Made by a program: the position numbers and the translations under genes
Source: Aliiglaciecola sp. 3_MG-2023
GTDB taxonomy: Bacteria > Pseudomonadota > Gammaproteobacteria > Enterobacterales > Alteromonadaceae
Assembly (NCBI RefSeq): GCF_030548205.1
Contig: NZ_JAUORV010000013.1
Coordinates: 99,481-163,480 of the forward strand
Direction: 5' to 3'
Length of the DNA: 64,000 nt
The notes under the pieces: model-generated
Databases searched by the model: none
What the model was told of the DNA's origin: nothing
Seen by the model: only the letters and a program-made list of their open reading frames with translations
In this document: in pieces, positions 9,120 through 18,775 of the stretch
Position numbering within the stretch: position 1 is the stretch's first letter
Layout of the letters: each line of letters begins with the position of its first letter

Positions 9120-9794
9120 ATGCAAGCAGCCACAGTATTAACTACCAACAATTATGATGATTGGGAGCGACACTCTGTATGTTCAAAAGAGGTCGATATA
9201 TTGACCCAGATTTATAAGCAAAGTGTCAATATGGCGATCTGGCAACGCCAGTTATCCTCTTCAGTAGTCGCTGACGTTGAAAGCCTGCTGGAAACGACGT
9301 CTTCACTAAATATATCAGCCTTTATTGATGCTCAGAATATAAGTATGAGTATTCGTGAAGCGCTTAAATTGTATAACACAGGGGATGCGTTCATAGCGAG
9401 TACAACCGAACTGGTAGATATGTTTTGTACTCTATTTGAGCTTGAAGAGGTCGGTTTCCGGTTACGGATACTTGATGCCCCCATGTGTCCACGTTTTCAT
9501 GTGGATCACGTGCCGTGTCGGTTAGTGACCACCTTTGCAGGAAATGGCACTCAATGGTTGGAACATAACAAGGTAAGCAGAGATAAATTAGGTCACGGCA
9601 GTAAAGGTTTAGAAGACGCTGTTTCAGGATTGTTTGCTCAACAAACAGACATACAATCCATGGGCACGGGTCATGTAGCTCTACTCAAGGGCGAAACATG
9701 GATGGATAATGAGCTTGCTGGTGTGGTGCATCGCTCACCTGCCTATGAACCGAATCAAAAGCGCTTGTTACTCACCTTAGATTTTGTGAATTAA
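9120..9794 (+). CDS. DUF1826 domain protein, zinc-limitation associated
   Basis: 224 residues from the ATG at 9120, which has GAGG six bases upstream; the in-frame extension to 9042 overlaps the MerC gene and has no such site. The conserved C-terminal half has C123, H127, H130 and C133 in MCPRFHVDHVPCR and a later GTGHVALLKGE segment. DUF1826 genes are known to cluster with COG0523 GTPases and Zur sites in other proteobacteria. The biochemical function is unknown. It is probably co-transcribed with the MerC-like gene 52 bp upstream. Confidence 0.82.
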   Translation: MQAATVLTTNNYDDWERHSVCSKEVDILTQIYKQSVNMAIWQRQLSSSVVADVESLLETTSSLNISAFIDAQNISMSIREALKLYNTGDAFIASTTELVDMFCTLFELEEVGFRLRILDAPMCPRFHVDHVPCRLVTTFAGNGTQWLEHNKVSRDKLGHGSKGLEDAVSGLFAQQTDIQSMGTGHVALLKGETWMDNELAGVVHRSPAYEPNQKRLLLTLDFVN

Positions 9795-9830
9795 ACCAAT
9801 TAATGGCGTCGCACATCATCAGGTTGGTAT

Positions 9831-9860
9831 AAACCGGTTAGCTTAACCTAACCGATTTTG
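9831..9860. terminator. bidirectional terminator-like hairpin
   Basis: CGGTTAG and CTAACCG form a seven-base-pair stem with a six-base loop, preceded by AAAC and followed by ATTTT. It lies between the convergent DUF1826 and DUF3299 genes. Confidence 0.55.
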
Positions 9861-9871
9861 CGGCCAAATAA

Positions 9872-10465
9872 CTACTCGTAAACTTCAATATTATCCAATG
9901 TCATCGCGTAAGCAGATGTTCCGGTGTCATTACTGGTAGTTTCAATATTAATAGTACCCTCAAACCAAAAGGCGACATCGAGTTGAGTCACTTTGATCCC
10001 TTCTTTAAACCTGCCATGGATCATTTGATTGGGTGGCGGGGGCGGCATATGTAAACAAGCGCCAAAATAAGGGACGATAAAAAACTCCACCACGCGACGC
10101 TGTTCATCTGAACTAAGGGGGACAATAAAACCTGGAATTCTGACCTGTTTTTTATCAAAACTTTGGATGATGCGAGTTGATGTTAATGCTTGCTCAAATC
10201 GTTCGGCGTTTTCGCTCTTCTGTTTCATACCTGATAACGCTTCTACAGAATCAAGCTCACTGCCGTCTTTAATTTCAACCAGAAAGTCAGGGGGATCGAG
10301 CAGAGCATCAAGATCACTCTTGGGCATTAACTCTATCCATTCCACTTCATCATAAGTTGGATTGCTTGCCGCTTGAGTTGATGTAAACGCAAGCATCAAC
10401 AAGAAAAGGAACCCACCACGATAATAACGACTCAAAGTAATTTTTCTGTTCAACTTTATTCCCAC
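9872..10465 (-). CDS. DUF3299 domain exported protein
   Basis: About 197 residues from a GTG start; a TTG four codons later (GGGA six bases upstream) is an alternative. A signal peptide ends near STQAA. The conserved DUF3299 core reads RIPGFIVPL, then VEFFIVPYFGACLHMPPPPP and NQMIH (C137, H139, H150). DUF3299 proteins accompany DUF2796 (ZrgA) and ABC genes in Vibrio zinc loci, which fits this neighbourhood, but the molecular role is unknown. A weak Zur-like site lies 43 bp upstream. Confidence 0.78.
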   Translation of the reverse strand: MGIKLNRKITLSRYYRGGFLFLLMLAFTSTQAASNPTYDEVEWIELMPKSDLDALLDPPDFLVEIKDGSELDSVEALSGMKQKSENAERFEQALTSTRIIQSFDKKQVRIPGFIVPLSSDEQRRVVEFFIVPYFGACLHMPPPPPNQMIHGRFKEGIKVTQLDVAFWFEGTINIETTSNDTGTSAYAMTLDNIEVYE

Positions 10466-10507
10466 TCTTAAATATTAGTTAGTACAAATTTTCAACTTAA
10501 AGTCTAA

Positions 10508-10530
10508 GAACGTTATATCATAATAATAAA
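10508..10530. promoter_or_regulatory. weak Zur-box-like site upstream of the DUF3299 gene
   Basis: On the minus strand the segment contains TATTATGATATAACGTTC. The right half (TATAAC-TT) agrees well with the Zur consensus and the left half is weak. Position and context make regulation of the DUF3299 gene plausible. Confidence 0.4.
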
Positions 10531-10828
10531 GCTCTAAGAAAGAATAGATCATGCTTTTAGTTTGCAATTTGCGGTCGTTGGTTTATCTATTGCGACCAAT
10601 TGGCACTTTGAACGCTGCTGTTCGCTTTTTCATCGATAAAACTTGACCACAACAAGATCATTTTGCTAGTTTGATAATCGTGTCTTTTGGCAATCGAGTT
10701 TATTTTTCTGCCAAAACTTCCTTTATGAAACGCTGATTTGCTCCTTTTTTTCTGTGCTGAAATCCACACGAATGACAGCTGTCACGTTTTTATAAATCTC
10801 ACATTCAACTGACAAATTAGGCATTAAA
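10531..10828. other. 298-bp gap with a 12-bp perfect palindrome
   Basis: No convincing gene is seen here. TGACAGCTGTCA at 10773-10784 is a perfect dyad 44 bp before the ATG of the next gene, and TTAGG near 10817 is the likely ribosome site of that gene. The palindrome may be an operator; the binding protein is unknown. Confidence 0.4.
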
Positions 10829-11290
10829 ATGAAGAAATTAACTCTTTTTCTTGGGTATTGTTGCGTATTGTTCTCAGCATATAGCTTTAGCTGTCAGTAT
10901 CACGACTACGGGACAAGTAAAATTCCAACGTTTCCACCGCTGTCACCTGAATTACACCCAGTCATGTTGCAACACTTTAAGCCACCAGCAGGCGCGCCAC
11001 TGAAAGTCACACTTTCCACTGAAGATACAATCTCGGGCGGGAAAGGAGCCTTTACCATTAGCTATAACATCCACCCTGATTATCACAATGTAAAAGCGGA
11101 AGTGGTCAGTAGTAAAGGGGTTAAACTGCTGGACAATAGCACTATGTATTTAACCCGAATCCAAGGCAACCAGTCGGTCAGATATCAAAGTATTTCCGGC
11201 GATACTCAAAAAGTGCGAGTTCGCATCTCTGCTGTTCGCAGAGACACACCAATCATCGTTGAAAAACGCATCACGCTGTCGTCAACTTAA
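10829..11290 (+). CDS. secreted protein of unknown function
   Basis: 153 residues. A signal peptide (MKKLTLFLGYCCVLFSAYSF) is followed by a short Cys/His segment and a probable immunoglobulin-like beta domain (alternating hydrophobics: PLKVTLSTED, GAFTISYNIHP, VKAEVVSSKGVKLLD, VRVRISAVRRD). It is probably periplasmic or surface-associated. I do not recognise a named family. It stands alone between the zinc island and the histidine kinase, with a palindromic possible operator just upstream. Confidence 0.7.
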   Translation: MKKLTLFLGYCCVLFSAYSFSCQYHDYGTSKIPTFPPLSPELHPVMLQHFKPPAGAPLKVTLSTEDTISGGKGAFTISYNIHPDYHNVKAEVVSSKGVKLLDNSTMYLTRIQGNQSVRYQSISGDTQKVRVRISAVRRDTPIIVEKRITLSST

Positions 11291-11303
11291 CCAGCGTTTC
11301 CCT

Positions 11304-11334
11304 AACCCCGCAGAATATGAAAGGCCTGCGGGTT
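11304..11334 (+). terminator. possible terminator hairpin
   Basis: AACCCCGCAG pairs with CTGCGGGTT with one bulged C, 13 bp after the upstream stop codon. The following tract (CATCCTT) is poor in T, so strength is doubtful. Confidence 0.35.
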
Positions 11335-11650
11335 CATCCTTGGTGCCTTTCCCCTCTATAAAAATCCTTCAACATATCTATTTTAGTTAAGGCCATCTTG
11401 TACCTCTGCATCAAGCACTATGTTATAGTTTTATTCTCTTTGCCCACAAATTAAGAAAATTATTTTCTAGAAAAATGATCTAAAATCTCCCAACTTACGT
11501 TTATATTAGGTTGAGTTTGAAACGTGAACGGCAAAACGTTAATTTGCCATTAACAACTGGTAAATTTATTCTCCATTCAACTATAATTTTCATATTAAAC
11601 GCTTAATTTAGATCTATCAGTGAGATAAATTTCGAAGGACAAACATTGCG

Positions 11651-13702
11651 GTGCGTAATCTAAAACAGCTGTATCAAATCACCTCAGATAATTCCCTTTC
11701 AAATTCTGAAAAAATGGTTTCGTTATTGAAACTAGGTGCTGAAGTATTCCACTTGGATTTGGGAATTATTAGTGAAATTGTTGACGAGATTTACACTGTT
11801 AGGTATGCCATTTCCCCAGACGATGATCTACTCCCAGGAACAACATTCGATGTTGCTGAAACTTACTGTTTGCATACCCTAGAAACCAATCATGCGCTGT
11901 CTTTTTATCATGCAGGGAAGAGCCGAATCGCCCAGCATCCTTGTTACAAAAATTTTGGTTTAGAAAGTTATATAGGTGCTCCGCTGATAGTCGAAGGAAG
12001 ACGTTATGGCACCATTAACTTTTCTGCTAGCGCTCCTCGTTCAGTTCCCTTTAGTCAAGAAGACCATGATTTTATAGAGCTACTTTCACATTGGGTCGCC
12101 AATGAAATTGCTCGTTACGAAAAAATCGATTTGCTTCAGGCTCAGCAAAAAGCGATGACTCGACAACAGAATATCTTGGAGCAAATGGGGCAGGTTGCTG
12201 ATGTTGGAGCATGGGAACTGGATTTAATTAAAAATAAATTGTTTTGGTCAGCGGTAACTAAAAAAATTCACGAAGTTGACCAAGATTATGAACCTGCTTT
12301 AGAAGAAGGCTTGAAGTTTTACAAGGTGGGAGAAAACCAACAACGAATTACTTCATATATTAACAATGCAATAGCAAGTGGTGGACACTTTTCCGGGGAA
12401 TTCGAGATCATCACTCAAAAAGGCACCGAGAAATGGATAACAGTAAAGGGCAAAGCAGAGCTAGATAACGGTAAATGTGTCAGGCTCGTTGGTGCTTTTC
12501 AAGACATTACTGACCAAGTTAATAATCGAATTCAGCTGGAGAGTAGACATAAAGAACTCTCTCTAGCCCTCGAAGCTCGCAGTTTATTCTTAGCCAACAT
12601 GAGCCATGAAATTCGCACTCCCATTAACGGCGTGCTGGGCATGCTACAAATTTTGGAAAGTTCTCATCTTGATTCTAAGCAAAAAAAATTCTTAGGATTA
12701 GCCAAAGACAGTGCTACCTCTTTACTTGGCATTATTAGCGATATTTTAGACTTTACTAAAATTGACTCAGATAAATTAAACCTTGAAGAGGTAACCATAG
12801 ATGTCAATCAGTTGCTCAATAACTGTGTTGATATATTTATCCCTCGGGCACAAGACAAATCGATTGATTTAGTTAAAAATTTCGAAGCAACTAATAAAGT
12901 TGTTGCCATTTCCGACCCCACTCGATTGCGTCAAATCTGCTCCAACCTGCTTTCTAATGCCATCAAGTTTACTCCTCAAGGCAATGTGAAAATTTCCAGC
13001 CATCTGACGGTACAAGAAGATAACCGGGCTAAGCTCTCCATTACGGTTGAAGATTCAGGAATTGGAATGGAAAAAGTCCAGTTGCACAATCTTTTTTCAC
13101 CTTTCAATCAAGCAGATGTTTCAACCACTCGTAAATTTGGCGGTACCGGATTAGGACTCTCCATCACACGCAAGTTATGTCAGTTAATGGGGGGAGATAT
13201 TAGTGTTGAAAGTACCCCCCTCAAAGGCAGTAAATTCCAAGCTAACATCAATGTTGCCCTGGTGGATGATGTTGAGCAAATCTCAGGGGCATTAGGAGTA
13301 AAACCTTTAGTCAGCGATCTGAGCCACCTGAAAATTTTAATCGTTGAGGATAATGAAATTAATCAGGTAGTTATTGGGGAAATGTTAAAACAGCGACATA
13401 TTCATTTCGACATCGTTAAGGATGGCACCGAAGCTTTATCAATTATGAAACATGCAATTAAATTTGATCGTCACTACTCCTTAATTTTAATGGATTGTCA
13501 GATGCCTAACATGGATGGTTATGAAGCCACCCAACATATTCGGCAAATGTCGGCCCCCGCAGACAAAATTCCAATTATTGCCCTGACTGCAAACGCCATG
13601 TCAGATGAGCGAGAAAAATGTATTGCTTCTGGCATGGATGAATATCTTTCTAAACCCATTGAACAAGAAAAATTGTATTCCATGATAGAAAGGTTTAGCT
13701 AG
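11651..13702 (+). CDS. GAF-PAS hybrid sensor histidine kinase with receiver domain
   Basis: 683 residues from a GTG start with AAGGA eleven bases upstream. Order: GAF domain (about 15-155), PAS domain with PAC (about 175-288), HisKA with NMSHEIRTPING (phospho-acceptor His319), HATPase with N box SNLLSNAIKF, G1 DSGIGM and G2 GGTGLGL, then a receiver domain starting near 560 with Asp615 in LILMDCQMPNMDG and Lys in the SKP motif. No membrane segment is visible, so it senses a cytoplasmic signal. No partner regulator or Hpt gene is adjacent. The 360 bp upstream has no other gene. Confidence 0.92.
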   Translation: MRNLKQLYQITSDNSLSNSEKMVSLLKLGAEVFHLDLGIISEIVDEIYTVRYAISPDDDLLPGTTFDVAETYCLHTLETNHALSFYHAGKSRIAQHPCYKNFGLESYIGAPLIVEGRRYGTINFSASAPRSVPFSQEDHDFIELLSHWVANEIARYEKIDLLQAQQKAMTRQQNILEQMGQVADVGAWELDLIKNKLFWSAVTKKIHEVDQDYEPALEEGLKFYKVGENQQRITSYINNAIASGGHFSGEFEIITQKGTEKWITVKGKAELDNGKCVRLVGAFQDITDQVNNRIQLESRHKELSLALEARSLFLANMSHEIRTPINGVLGMLQILESSHLDSKQKKFLGLAKDSATSLLGIISDILDFTKIDSDKLNLEEVTIDVNQLLNNCVDIFIPRAQDKSIDLVKNFEATNKVVAISDPTRLRQICSNLLSNAIKFTPQGNVKISSHLTVQEDNRAKLSITVEDSGIGMEKVQLHNLFSPFNQADVSTTRKFGGTGLGLSITRKLCQLMGGDISVESTPLKGSKFQANINVALVDDVEQISGALGVKPLVSDLSHLKILIVEDNEINQVVIGEMLKQRHIHFDIVKDGTEALSIMKHAIKFDRHYSLILMDCQMPNMDGYEATQHIRQMSAPADKIPIIALTANAMSDEREKCIASGMDEYLSKPIEQEKLYSMIERFS

Positions 13703-13742
13703 CCCCGATTAATCAATCAAGGCTAGCGCAATTGTTAGATGT

Positions 13743-14126
13743 CTATTTTGTTTTAGCTTTGCTGGCTTTAATATTTTTCGCAATTTCTTGAAATTCATAA
13801 GTAGGATAAAATTCAGTAGTAAAAGATCCCCATGCAGATTTTTCTACTGCCAAGTTCAAGGTTCGCAGATCTTTAGGTGAAACTCGCAACGTGATTACCT
13901 GCCCTAATCCCATCGCTACATACCAAGATTCGATTTTCATTCCTTCAGGGGGAAATGATTGCCAAAATTCGTTTTTATCTTGGATGGCTTGCAATTCAGT
14001 CAAACTTTTGTCTTGCTGATGTTTTAGGATTACGGTCACTAAAACACTTTCGCTATCAATACTAGTATCCTCAGCATTGGCAGTAAAACTAAAGAGTATA
14101 AACAGGGTTATTAAAAGATATTTCAT
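13743..14126 (-). CDS. exported protein of unknown function
   Basis: 127 residues with a clear signal peptide (cleavage near FTANA) and a mature part of about 108 residues with beta-alpha character (SVLVTVILKHQQ, QVITLRVSPKDLRTLNLAVE). I do not recognise the family. It converges on the histidine kinase gene 40 bp away and is followed, on its upstream side, by another small exported protein on the same strand, possibly in one transcript. Confidence 0.65.
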   Translation of the reverse strand: MKYLLITLFILFSFTANAEDTSIDSESVLVTVILKHQQDKSLTELQAIQDKNEFWQSFPPEGMKIESWYVAMGLGQVITLRVSPKDLRTLNLAVEKSAWGSFTTEFYPTYEFQEIAKNIKASKAKTK

Positions 14127-14248
14127 ATTGCCTCCAAGGCATAATCAATTGCTATTCAAAAACAATCACTGTGGGTATTATTAAGAATAGCAATTTAGCA
14201 TGGAAGCGTCTGAATAAAAGACAAAGTTAGACTATGAACCTTCTGAGA

Positions 14249-14743
14249 TTACGAGTCCCAACGTTGTTTATCTTGTTCTGAGGCGCTTTCTTGACACTCA
14301 CCGACAAGTTCAGTTCTGCTGCGCATTTGCGAATAATCCAGCTCAATAAAGCCATGTCGACAATACTCTGTTTCAGCCAGTTTCTGTTCTAACAAATCCA
14401 TTATAGCTTCACGCTTTTCTTCATCTGATCCGCCTTCACTACGCTGCACAGAATCTACTAGCGAACTATCCTCCTGTGAGCCAGATCGACCACGACCAGT
14501 TTGGCCCTGTCCAGAACGGCCGCCACCGCCTTTTTTACCTTCGCGTTTTCCTTCACCGCGTCCACCACCGCCACCGGCCTTTTCCTGCTGATAAAATATT
14601 GCGACAACGAAGCGTTTCGAACCATCGGAATGAATTTCTGTTGTAAATTCATTTTCTGCTTCCTGATGCCTCTCATGCCTGCCAGCGCAAGCTGACAAAC
14701 CCATGACTAAAAATACAGTGACAAATAAATAGCGGTAAGACAT
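14249..14743 (-). CDS. lipoprotein with a Gly/Arg/Lys-rich low-complexity segment
   Basis: 164 residues. Signal peptide with lipobox LSAC then AGRHERH. A low-complexity basic segment (about residues 56-88: GGGGGRGEGKREG, KKGGGGRSG, QTGRGRSGSQ) splits a short N-terminal strand region from a helical C-terminal part (KREAIMDLLEQKLAETEYCRHG). Together with its 13743 neighbour it may form a two-gene unit. Function unknown. The Gly/Arg tract is unusual for an exported lipoprotein and may bind polyanions, which is only a guess. Confidence 0.65.
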   Translation of the reverse strand: MSYRYLFVTVFLVMGLSACAGRHERHQEAENEFTTEIHSDGSKRFVVAIFYQQEKAGGGGGRGEGKREGKKGGGGRSGQGQTGRGRSGSQEDSSLVDSVQRSEGGSDEEKREAIMDLLEQKLAETEYCRHGFIELDYSQMRSRTELVGECQESASEQDKQRWDS

Positions 14744-15117
14744 AAATCGATTTCCAAAGAGGTGAACTAAAACGGCTATGTCTGTGACCTAAAGGATAAA
14801 CATAGGTTCAACCAAAATGTTGCATTCCGATCCTTTTGCCATTTTAGATTTACTGAACAACTTAATGCGCTACTGCATGCTTACACTGCTTTAGTCTAAT
14901 AGAATAACCGCTGATTTAAACTACAATTAGCGTTACTGAGGTTAAGGATTTTAATACCTAAAGTTTTATTGGTAACAATAAAAAATGAAGATAGTGAAAG
15001 TTTTCAGTAATTACACAGTTCTTAACTAGTCGAATATTGAAGTTTACACCTAGGTTTCTAAACCGTTGTTTTTCAAATTGAAACTAAATTTAACCCATAT
15101 GCTTTTAGGTCATTAGT
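14744..15117. other. 374-bp intergenic region
   Basis: The divergent promoter region between the minus-strand lipoprotein and the NrtS gene. AT-rich, with no coding frame or clear operator that I can support. Confidence 0.5.
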
Positions 15118-15312
15118 ATGTCTACCGCACAGCAATTTAAGACAGCAATTATAATTAGTATTGTAGTAGGCACATTACTGACGCTGATAAACCAAGCAGA
15201 AGCCATTTTTGGTGATGCAGAACTCGTTTGGTTCAAGGTCATCCTTACCTACATAGTGCCCTTTTGTGTATCTATATACTCAAGCAGCGCAGCCCGAATG
15301 GCAACCAAGTAA
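15118..15312 (+). CDS. nrtS: NrtS-like small nitrate/nitrite transporter
   Basis: 64 residues, two transmembrane helices. The sequence matches the NrtS family pattern: AIIISIVVGTLLTLINQ, then EAIFGD, then W.K.ILTYIVPFCVSIYSS. NrtS proteins of marine bacteria are small membrane proteins linked to nitrate or nitrite uptake. There are no nitrate reductase genes nearby; the chemotaxis receptor gene follows after 57 bp on the same strand and might be co-transcribed. Confidence 0.78.
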   Translation: MSTAQQFKTAIIISIVVGTLLTLINQAEAIFGDAELVWFKVILTYIVPFCVSIYSSSAARMATK

Positions 15313-15369
15313 ATACCAACCCTAAACTTGTAGATGGCCTAAACAGTCTATCTTTAAACTGGAAAGAGC

Positions 15370-17019
15370 ATGGATATATTTAATAAATTTAGTATCAATA
15401 CACGTTTACTTATTGGCTTCAGTGTAGTCATTTTGCTAATGATAATACTAACGCTGGTTGGCATTTATCGCGTCAATATGATCGGTAGCACACTAACGAC
15501 TATGACAAACGTTAATGTTGCTAAACAAAGGTACGCAATAAACTTTCGTGGTAGTGTCCATGACCGCGCCATCGCCATACGCGATCTGGCAACAGCAGAC
15601 ACATCAGCGTCGGTAAACACCTTGGTGAGTGACATTGAAAGGCTGGCTGAATTTTACCGTTTGTCCAATGACAAAATGCAAACTATGCAAGCCTCCGGTA
15701 CGGCTTTTAGTGGGCAAGAAAATACCATATTACAAAAAATCGATTCCCTTCAACAGCAAACCGAAAGGGTAATACAAGACGTCATAAGCTCTAAAGTCGC
15801 GCAAACAAACGCGGATGCTTTAACCCTGCTTAAAAATGGCGGGAGCCAGCTCTTTGTGCAATGGTTGGAAAGTATTAATGCATTTATTGATTTACAAGAA
15901 GCTAAAAACATCGAGGCTACCCACGATATTTTAGAAAATGCGGCCACCTTTAAGACCACTATGCTGCTCCTCACCCTTAGCGCGTTGATACTTGCGATTT
16001 TAGTGGCCTACATCATTGCCAATAGTGTGAAAGCATCACTTGGGGCTGAGCCTGCTATCGCAGCAGCGTCTCTTACGAAAATAGCACAAGGTAACTTGGT
16101 GCAATCACTCAGCACTAAGTATGAGTTTAGTATGTTAGCCACTATGTCCAAAATGCAAGAACGACTGCGCAAAACCGTATTGGAAATTGTTGGAGCCTCA
16201 CAAGACTTGAAACAGCAGTCAACCGTGGTAACTCAAGGGTCAAACGATATTCTCCTACTTGCTCAAGAACAAGATCAGTTAACGGTAAGCACCCGAACCC
16301 GATTAAGTGACATGAAAGAAAATATCTTGGTGGTATCTGAAACCGCTTCCAAAAACAAAGTCAATGCCAAACGCATGGTGGAAAGAGCCAACAACGGCAT
16401 AGACTCTATGTCTTTAAGCGTAGACGCCATGAAAAATGTCGCTACAACCGTCTCTCAAGCGGTTGATCAAATAAGCAAATTAGAAGCACTCACCAATCAA
16501 ATCGGCGGCATCACCAATGTGATCAACGGCATATCTGATCAAACGAACCTGCTTGCCCTGAATGCGGCGATAGAAGCTGCTCGTGCAGGTGAGTCTGGCC
16601 GTGGCTTCGCAGTAGTAGCAGATGAAGTTAGACAACTCGCGCTGCGCACAGGCGAAGCTACCAGTGAAATTCAATCAACCATCGAAGAAGTCCAACGAGA
16701 AACATCCACTGCAGTAACTGTTATGCAAAATACCTTACCTAAAGTCGAAGATGGTCAGACAAAAACGCACAATGCCATGGGCTTATTAGAGGAAATTGAA
16801 GAGAGTGCGAATAGCTCTTATAGCAATGCGACTATAGTGGCCGACACGGCTTCTGACCAGGTAGATGTGATAGCCACCATAAATGGAGTGATGGCACAAA
16901 TAGATGAAATCAACAAGAAAACAGTCCATTCCTTAGAACAGAACAACGCAGCCACCATAGCCTTGGATAAACTTGCAGAAAAGCTCAACAAAGAGGTGGG
17001 ATTCTTTAAAACAGCCTAG
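15370..17019 (+). CDS. methyl-accepting chemotaxis protein
   Basis: 549 residues. TM1 is about 13-33, the periplasmic ligand domain of about 160 residues resembles a four-helix bundle, and TM2 is about 196-218. A HAMP region follows ([14 protein letters not shown]), then a long coiled coil with the MCP signature hairpin [20 protein letters not shown] and [25 protein letters not shown]-rich ribosome site before the ATG. There is no C-terminal CheR pentapeptide. The ligand is unknown; proximity to nrtS makes nitrogen oxyanions worth testing. Confidence 0.93.
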   Translation: MDIFNKFSINTRLLIGFSVVILLMIILTLVGIYRVNMIGSTLTTMTNVNVAKQRYAINFRGSVHDRAIAIRDLATADTSASVNTLVSDIERLAEFYRLSNDKMQTMQASGTAFSGQENTILQKIDSLQQQTERVIQDVISSKVAQTNADALTLLKNGGSQLFVQWLESINAFIDLQEAKNIEATHDILENAATFKTTMLLLTLSALILAILVAYIIANSVKASLGAEPAIAAASLTKIAQGNLVQSLSTKYEFSMLATMSKMQERLRKTVLEIVGASQDLKQQSTVVTQGSNDILLLAQEQDQLTVSTRTRLSDMKENILVVSETASKNKVNAKRMVERANNGIDSMSLSVDAMKNVATTVSQAVDQISKLEALTNQIGGITNVINGISDQTNLLALNAAIEAARAGESGRGFAVVADEVRQLALRTGEATSEIQSTIEEVQRETSTAVTVMQNTLPKVEDGQTKTHNAMGLLEEIEESANSSYSNATIVADTASDQVDVIATINGVMAQIDEINKKTVHSLEQNNAATIALDKLAEKLNKEVGFFKTA

Positions 17020-17071
17020 CTTGGTGAAATATCACCGCACTTAAAAAACCAGGCTGTAGGGCTTTATTTTT

Positions 17072-18775
17072 CTAAATACAGCAGGAGCAATTGCGTTTAT
17101 ATTTATCCATTTTACCAATACCTGGATTGAAGGTATTGGTAGGATCTAATGACTTATAAAATTGTTGCAATCCGTCTTCGGCTTTATATAAATGTCCAAC
17201 ATTATGTTCAGCCGGATATTTAGCACCTCTGTTATCAAGAACTGCCAACATATCAGCTTTGAGTAGCTTCGCGTCGACACCTTTTTTAAGCACGTAATCT
17301 TGATGGAATACATGGCAAAAGAAATGACCGTAATAGAGTGTTTTATCAATTTTATCCATAATATGCGGCGGTAACTCTTCTACCCAGTGACGGTCGTTCC
17401 TGCGCAGTGCAATATCTAATGCCAGTATTTCACCGACTTCCTTTTGATGAAGTAATTCATAACGAATGGCCGCGCCTGCAGCTGCAAAACGGTGCAAGAA
17501 CGCACTGCTAGACTCACTATCGGTGCACTCAAAATAGCCCCCACGCTCCGCTTTATCGACAAAATAATTTGCTAGAAACTGTTGTGCCTCGGCGATACCA
17601 TCATCACTCATTTTCAGAATCAGGTGATGTTCATATTTAGCTCTAAACGCCATCATTCTAGCCGGTAAATGTAATGGAAAAAGTTTAGCAACCACTTGCA
17701 TCACCCGGTCGGTCATGAATTTAGGAATAAAGGATATTTTATTCAAAACCGCATCGATTCGGCCCTTTAAGGCAAACATTTTAGGGAGCCTATCTGTTCC
17801 TAAATACTTAACACTTAAAAAGGTATCTTTGCCATAGTCTTTGGCCACATCAAAAATGTCTTTGTGCAAATACTCTCCTACCTCAGGTAGATTGCTGAAC
17901 TCACTTAAGATATGTCGTCGAATCTCAGTCAGCGTATCGGGATTATTGGTACCGATATAAAAGGTTTTTTCTTGCTTGGCCACTGGAAAGGTATCTAGCC
18001 TAACAGCGAATACAGCAAGTTTACCTGCACAACCGCTGGCTTCATAAAGACGAGTTGTATCAGCATTGAATCGGCTAGGAGTTTCGGCATCAACGTCGCG
18101 AACGCGCTGTTGATAATCAGATGCACTAGCCAGCTTGTCCGTATTCAGGTTGTTGTGATCAAAGTTACCTTGCTCTAGATTATTTAAAATTTCTTCTGGA
18201 GAATCTCCAAGATCAATGCCTAAGTGATTCACTAAATGTAACTCACCCTGCTCATTAATTTGTGCAAACAGAGATAACTCAGTATATGCAGGTCCGCGCT
18301 TCACCAGCGCACCACCAGAGTTATTCGCCACGCCACCCACCATAGATGCACCTAACATTGAGGAACCGATAACTGAGTGTGGTGCCCTAGAAAGGGGCTT
18401 CAAGGTTTTCTCTAGAGAGTGCAAGGTTGTTCCTGGAAAACCAATAACTTGTTCGCCACTGCCTAAAATAAGTAATTTATCCATTGCCAAGGTATTGATA
18501 ACCACAACTTCACGATCGTAATCATTACCATTGGGTGTAGAACCTTCGGTTAGGCCGGTTTTAGCCGCTTGCATGATAATGATACAGTTGTTTTGCGCAC
18601 ACACCTCAAGCACTTGCCAAAACTGTATTAACGTCTGTGGAAACACTACGGCTAGTGCTTTTCCCTGACCTGAGCGCCAGCCTGAACGATAGTGCTCCGT
18701 TTCACGGGCTCCCGTTGTGACATGCTCATCATTCAATATTGATTTAAACTGTGAAATAACAGAGTCATGATTCAT
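17072..18775 (-). CDS. dld: quinone-dependent D-lactate dehydrogenase (Dld type)
   Basis: 567 residues from the ATG at 18775 (GGAG nine bases before it), close to the 571 of E. coli Dld. The FAD-binding PCMH domain (about 40-230) has AAKTGLTEGSTPNG and GASMVGGVANNSGGALVKRG; the C-terminal membrane-binding domain is about 280-560 with the typical ending NPGIGK. It oxidises D-lactate to pyruvate at the inner membrane and feeds electrons to quinone. An odd Cys-rich tail (CSCC) follows the usual end. The lactate permease lies directly upstream on the same strand, probably in the same operon. Confidence 0.92.
   Translation of the reverse strand: MNHDSVISQFKSILNDEHVTTGARETEHYRSGWRSGQGKALAVVFPQTLIQFWQVLEVCAQNNCIIIMQAAKTGLTEGSTPNGNDYDREVVVINTLAMDKLLILGSGEQVIGFPGTTLHSLEKTLKPLSRAPHSVIGSSMLGASMVGGVANNSGGALVKRGPAYTELSLFAQINEQGELHLVNHLGIDLGDSPEEILNNLEQGNFDHNNLNTDKLASASDYQQRVRDVDAETPSRFNADTTRLYEASGCAGKLAVFAVRLDTFPVAKQEKTFYIGTNNPDTLTEIRRHILSEFSNLPEVGEYLHKDIFDVAKDYGKDTFLSVKYLGTDRLPKMFALKGRIDAVLNKISFIPKFMTDRVMQVVAKLFPLHLPARMMAFRAKYEHHLILKMSDDGIAEAQQFLANYFVDKAERGGYFECTDSESSSAFLHRFAAAGAAIRYELLHQKEVGEILALDIALRRNDRHWVEELPPHIMDKIDKTLYYGHFFCHVFHQDYVLKKGVDAKLLKADMLAVLDNRGAKYPAEHNVGHLYKAEDGLQQFYKSLDPTNTFNPGIGKMDKYKRNCSCCI

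Noticed and set aside
11409..11432. ATGTTATA half of a Zur box upstream of the histidine kinase
   Set aside because: Only the left half matches, and it is about 220 bp from the start codon with no link to zinc genes.
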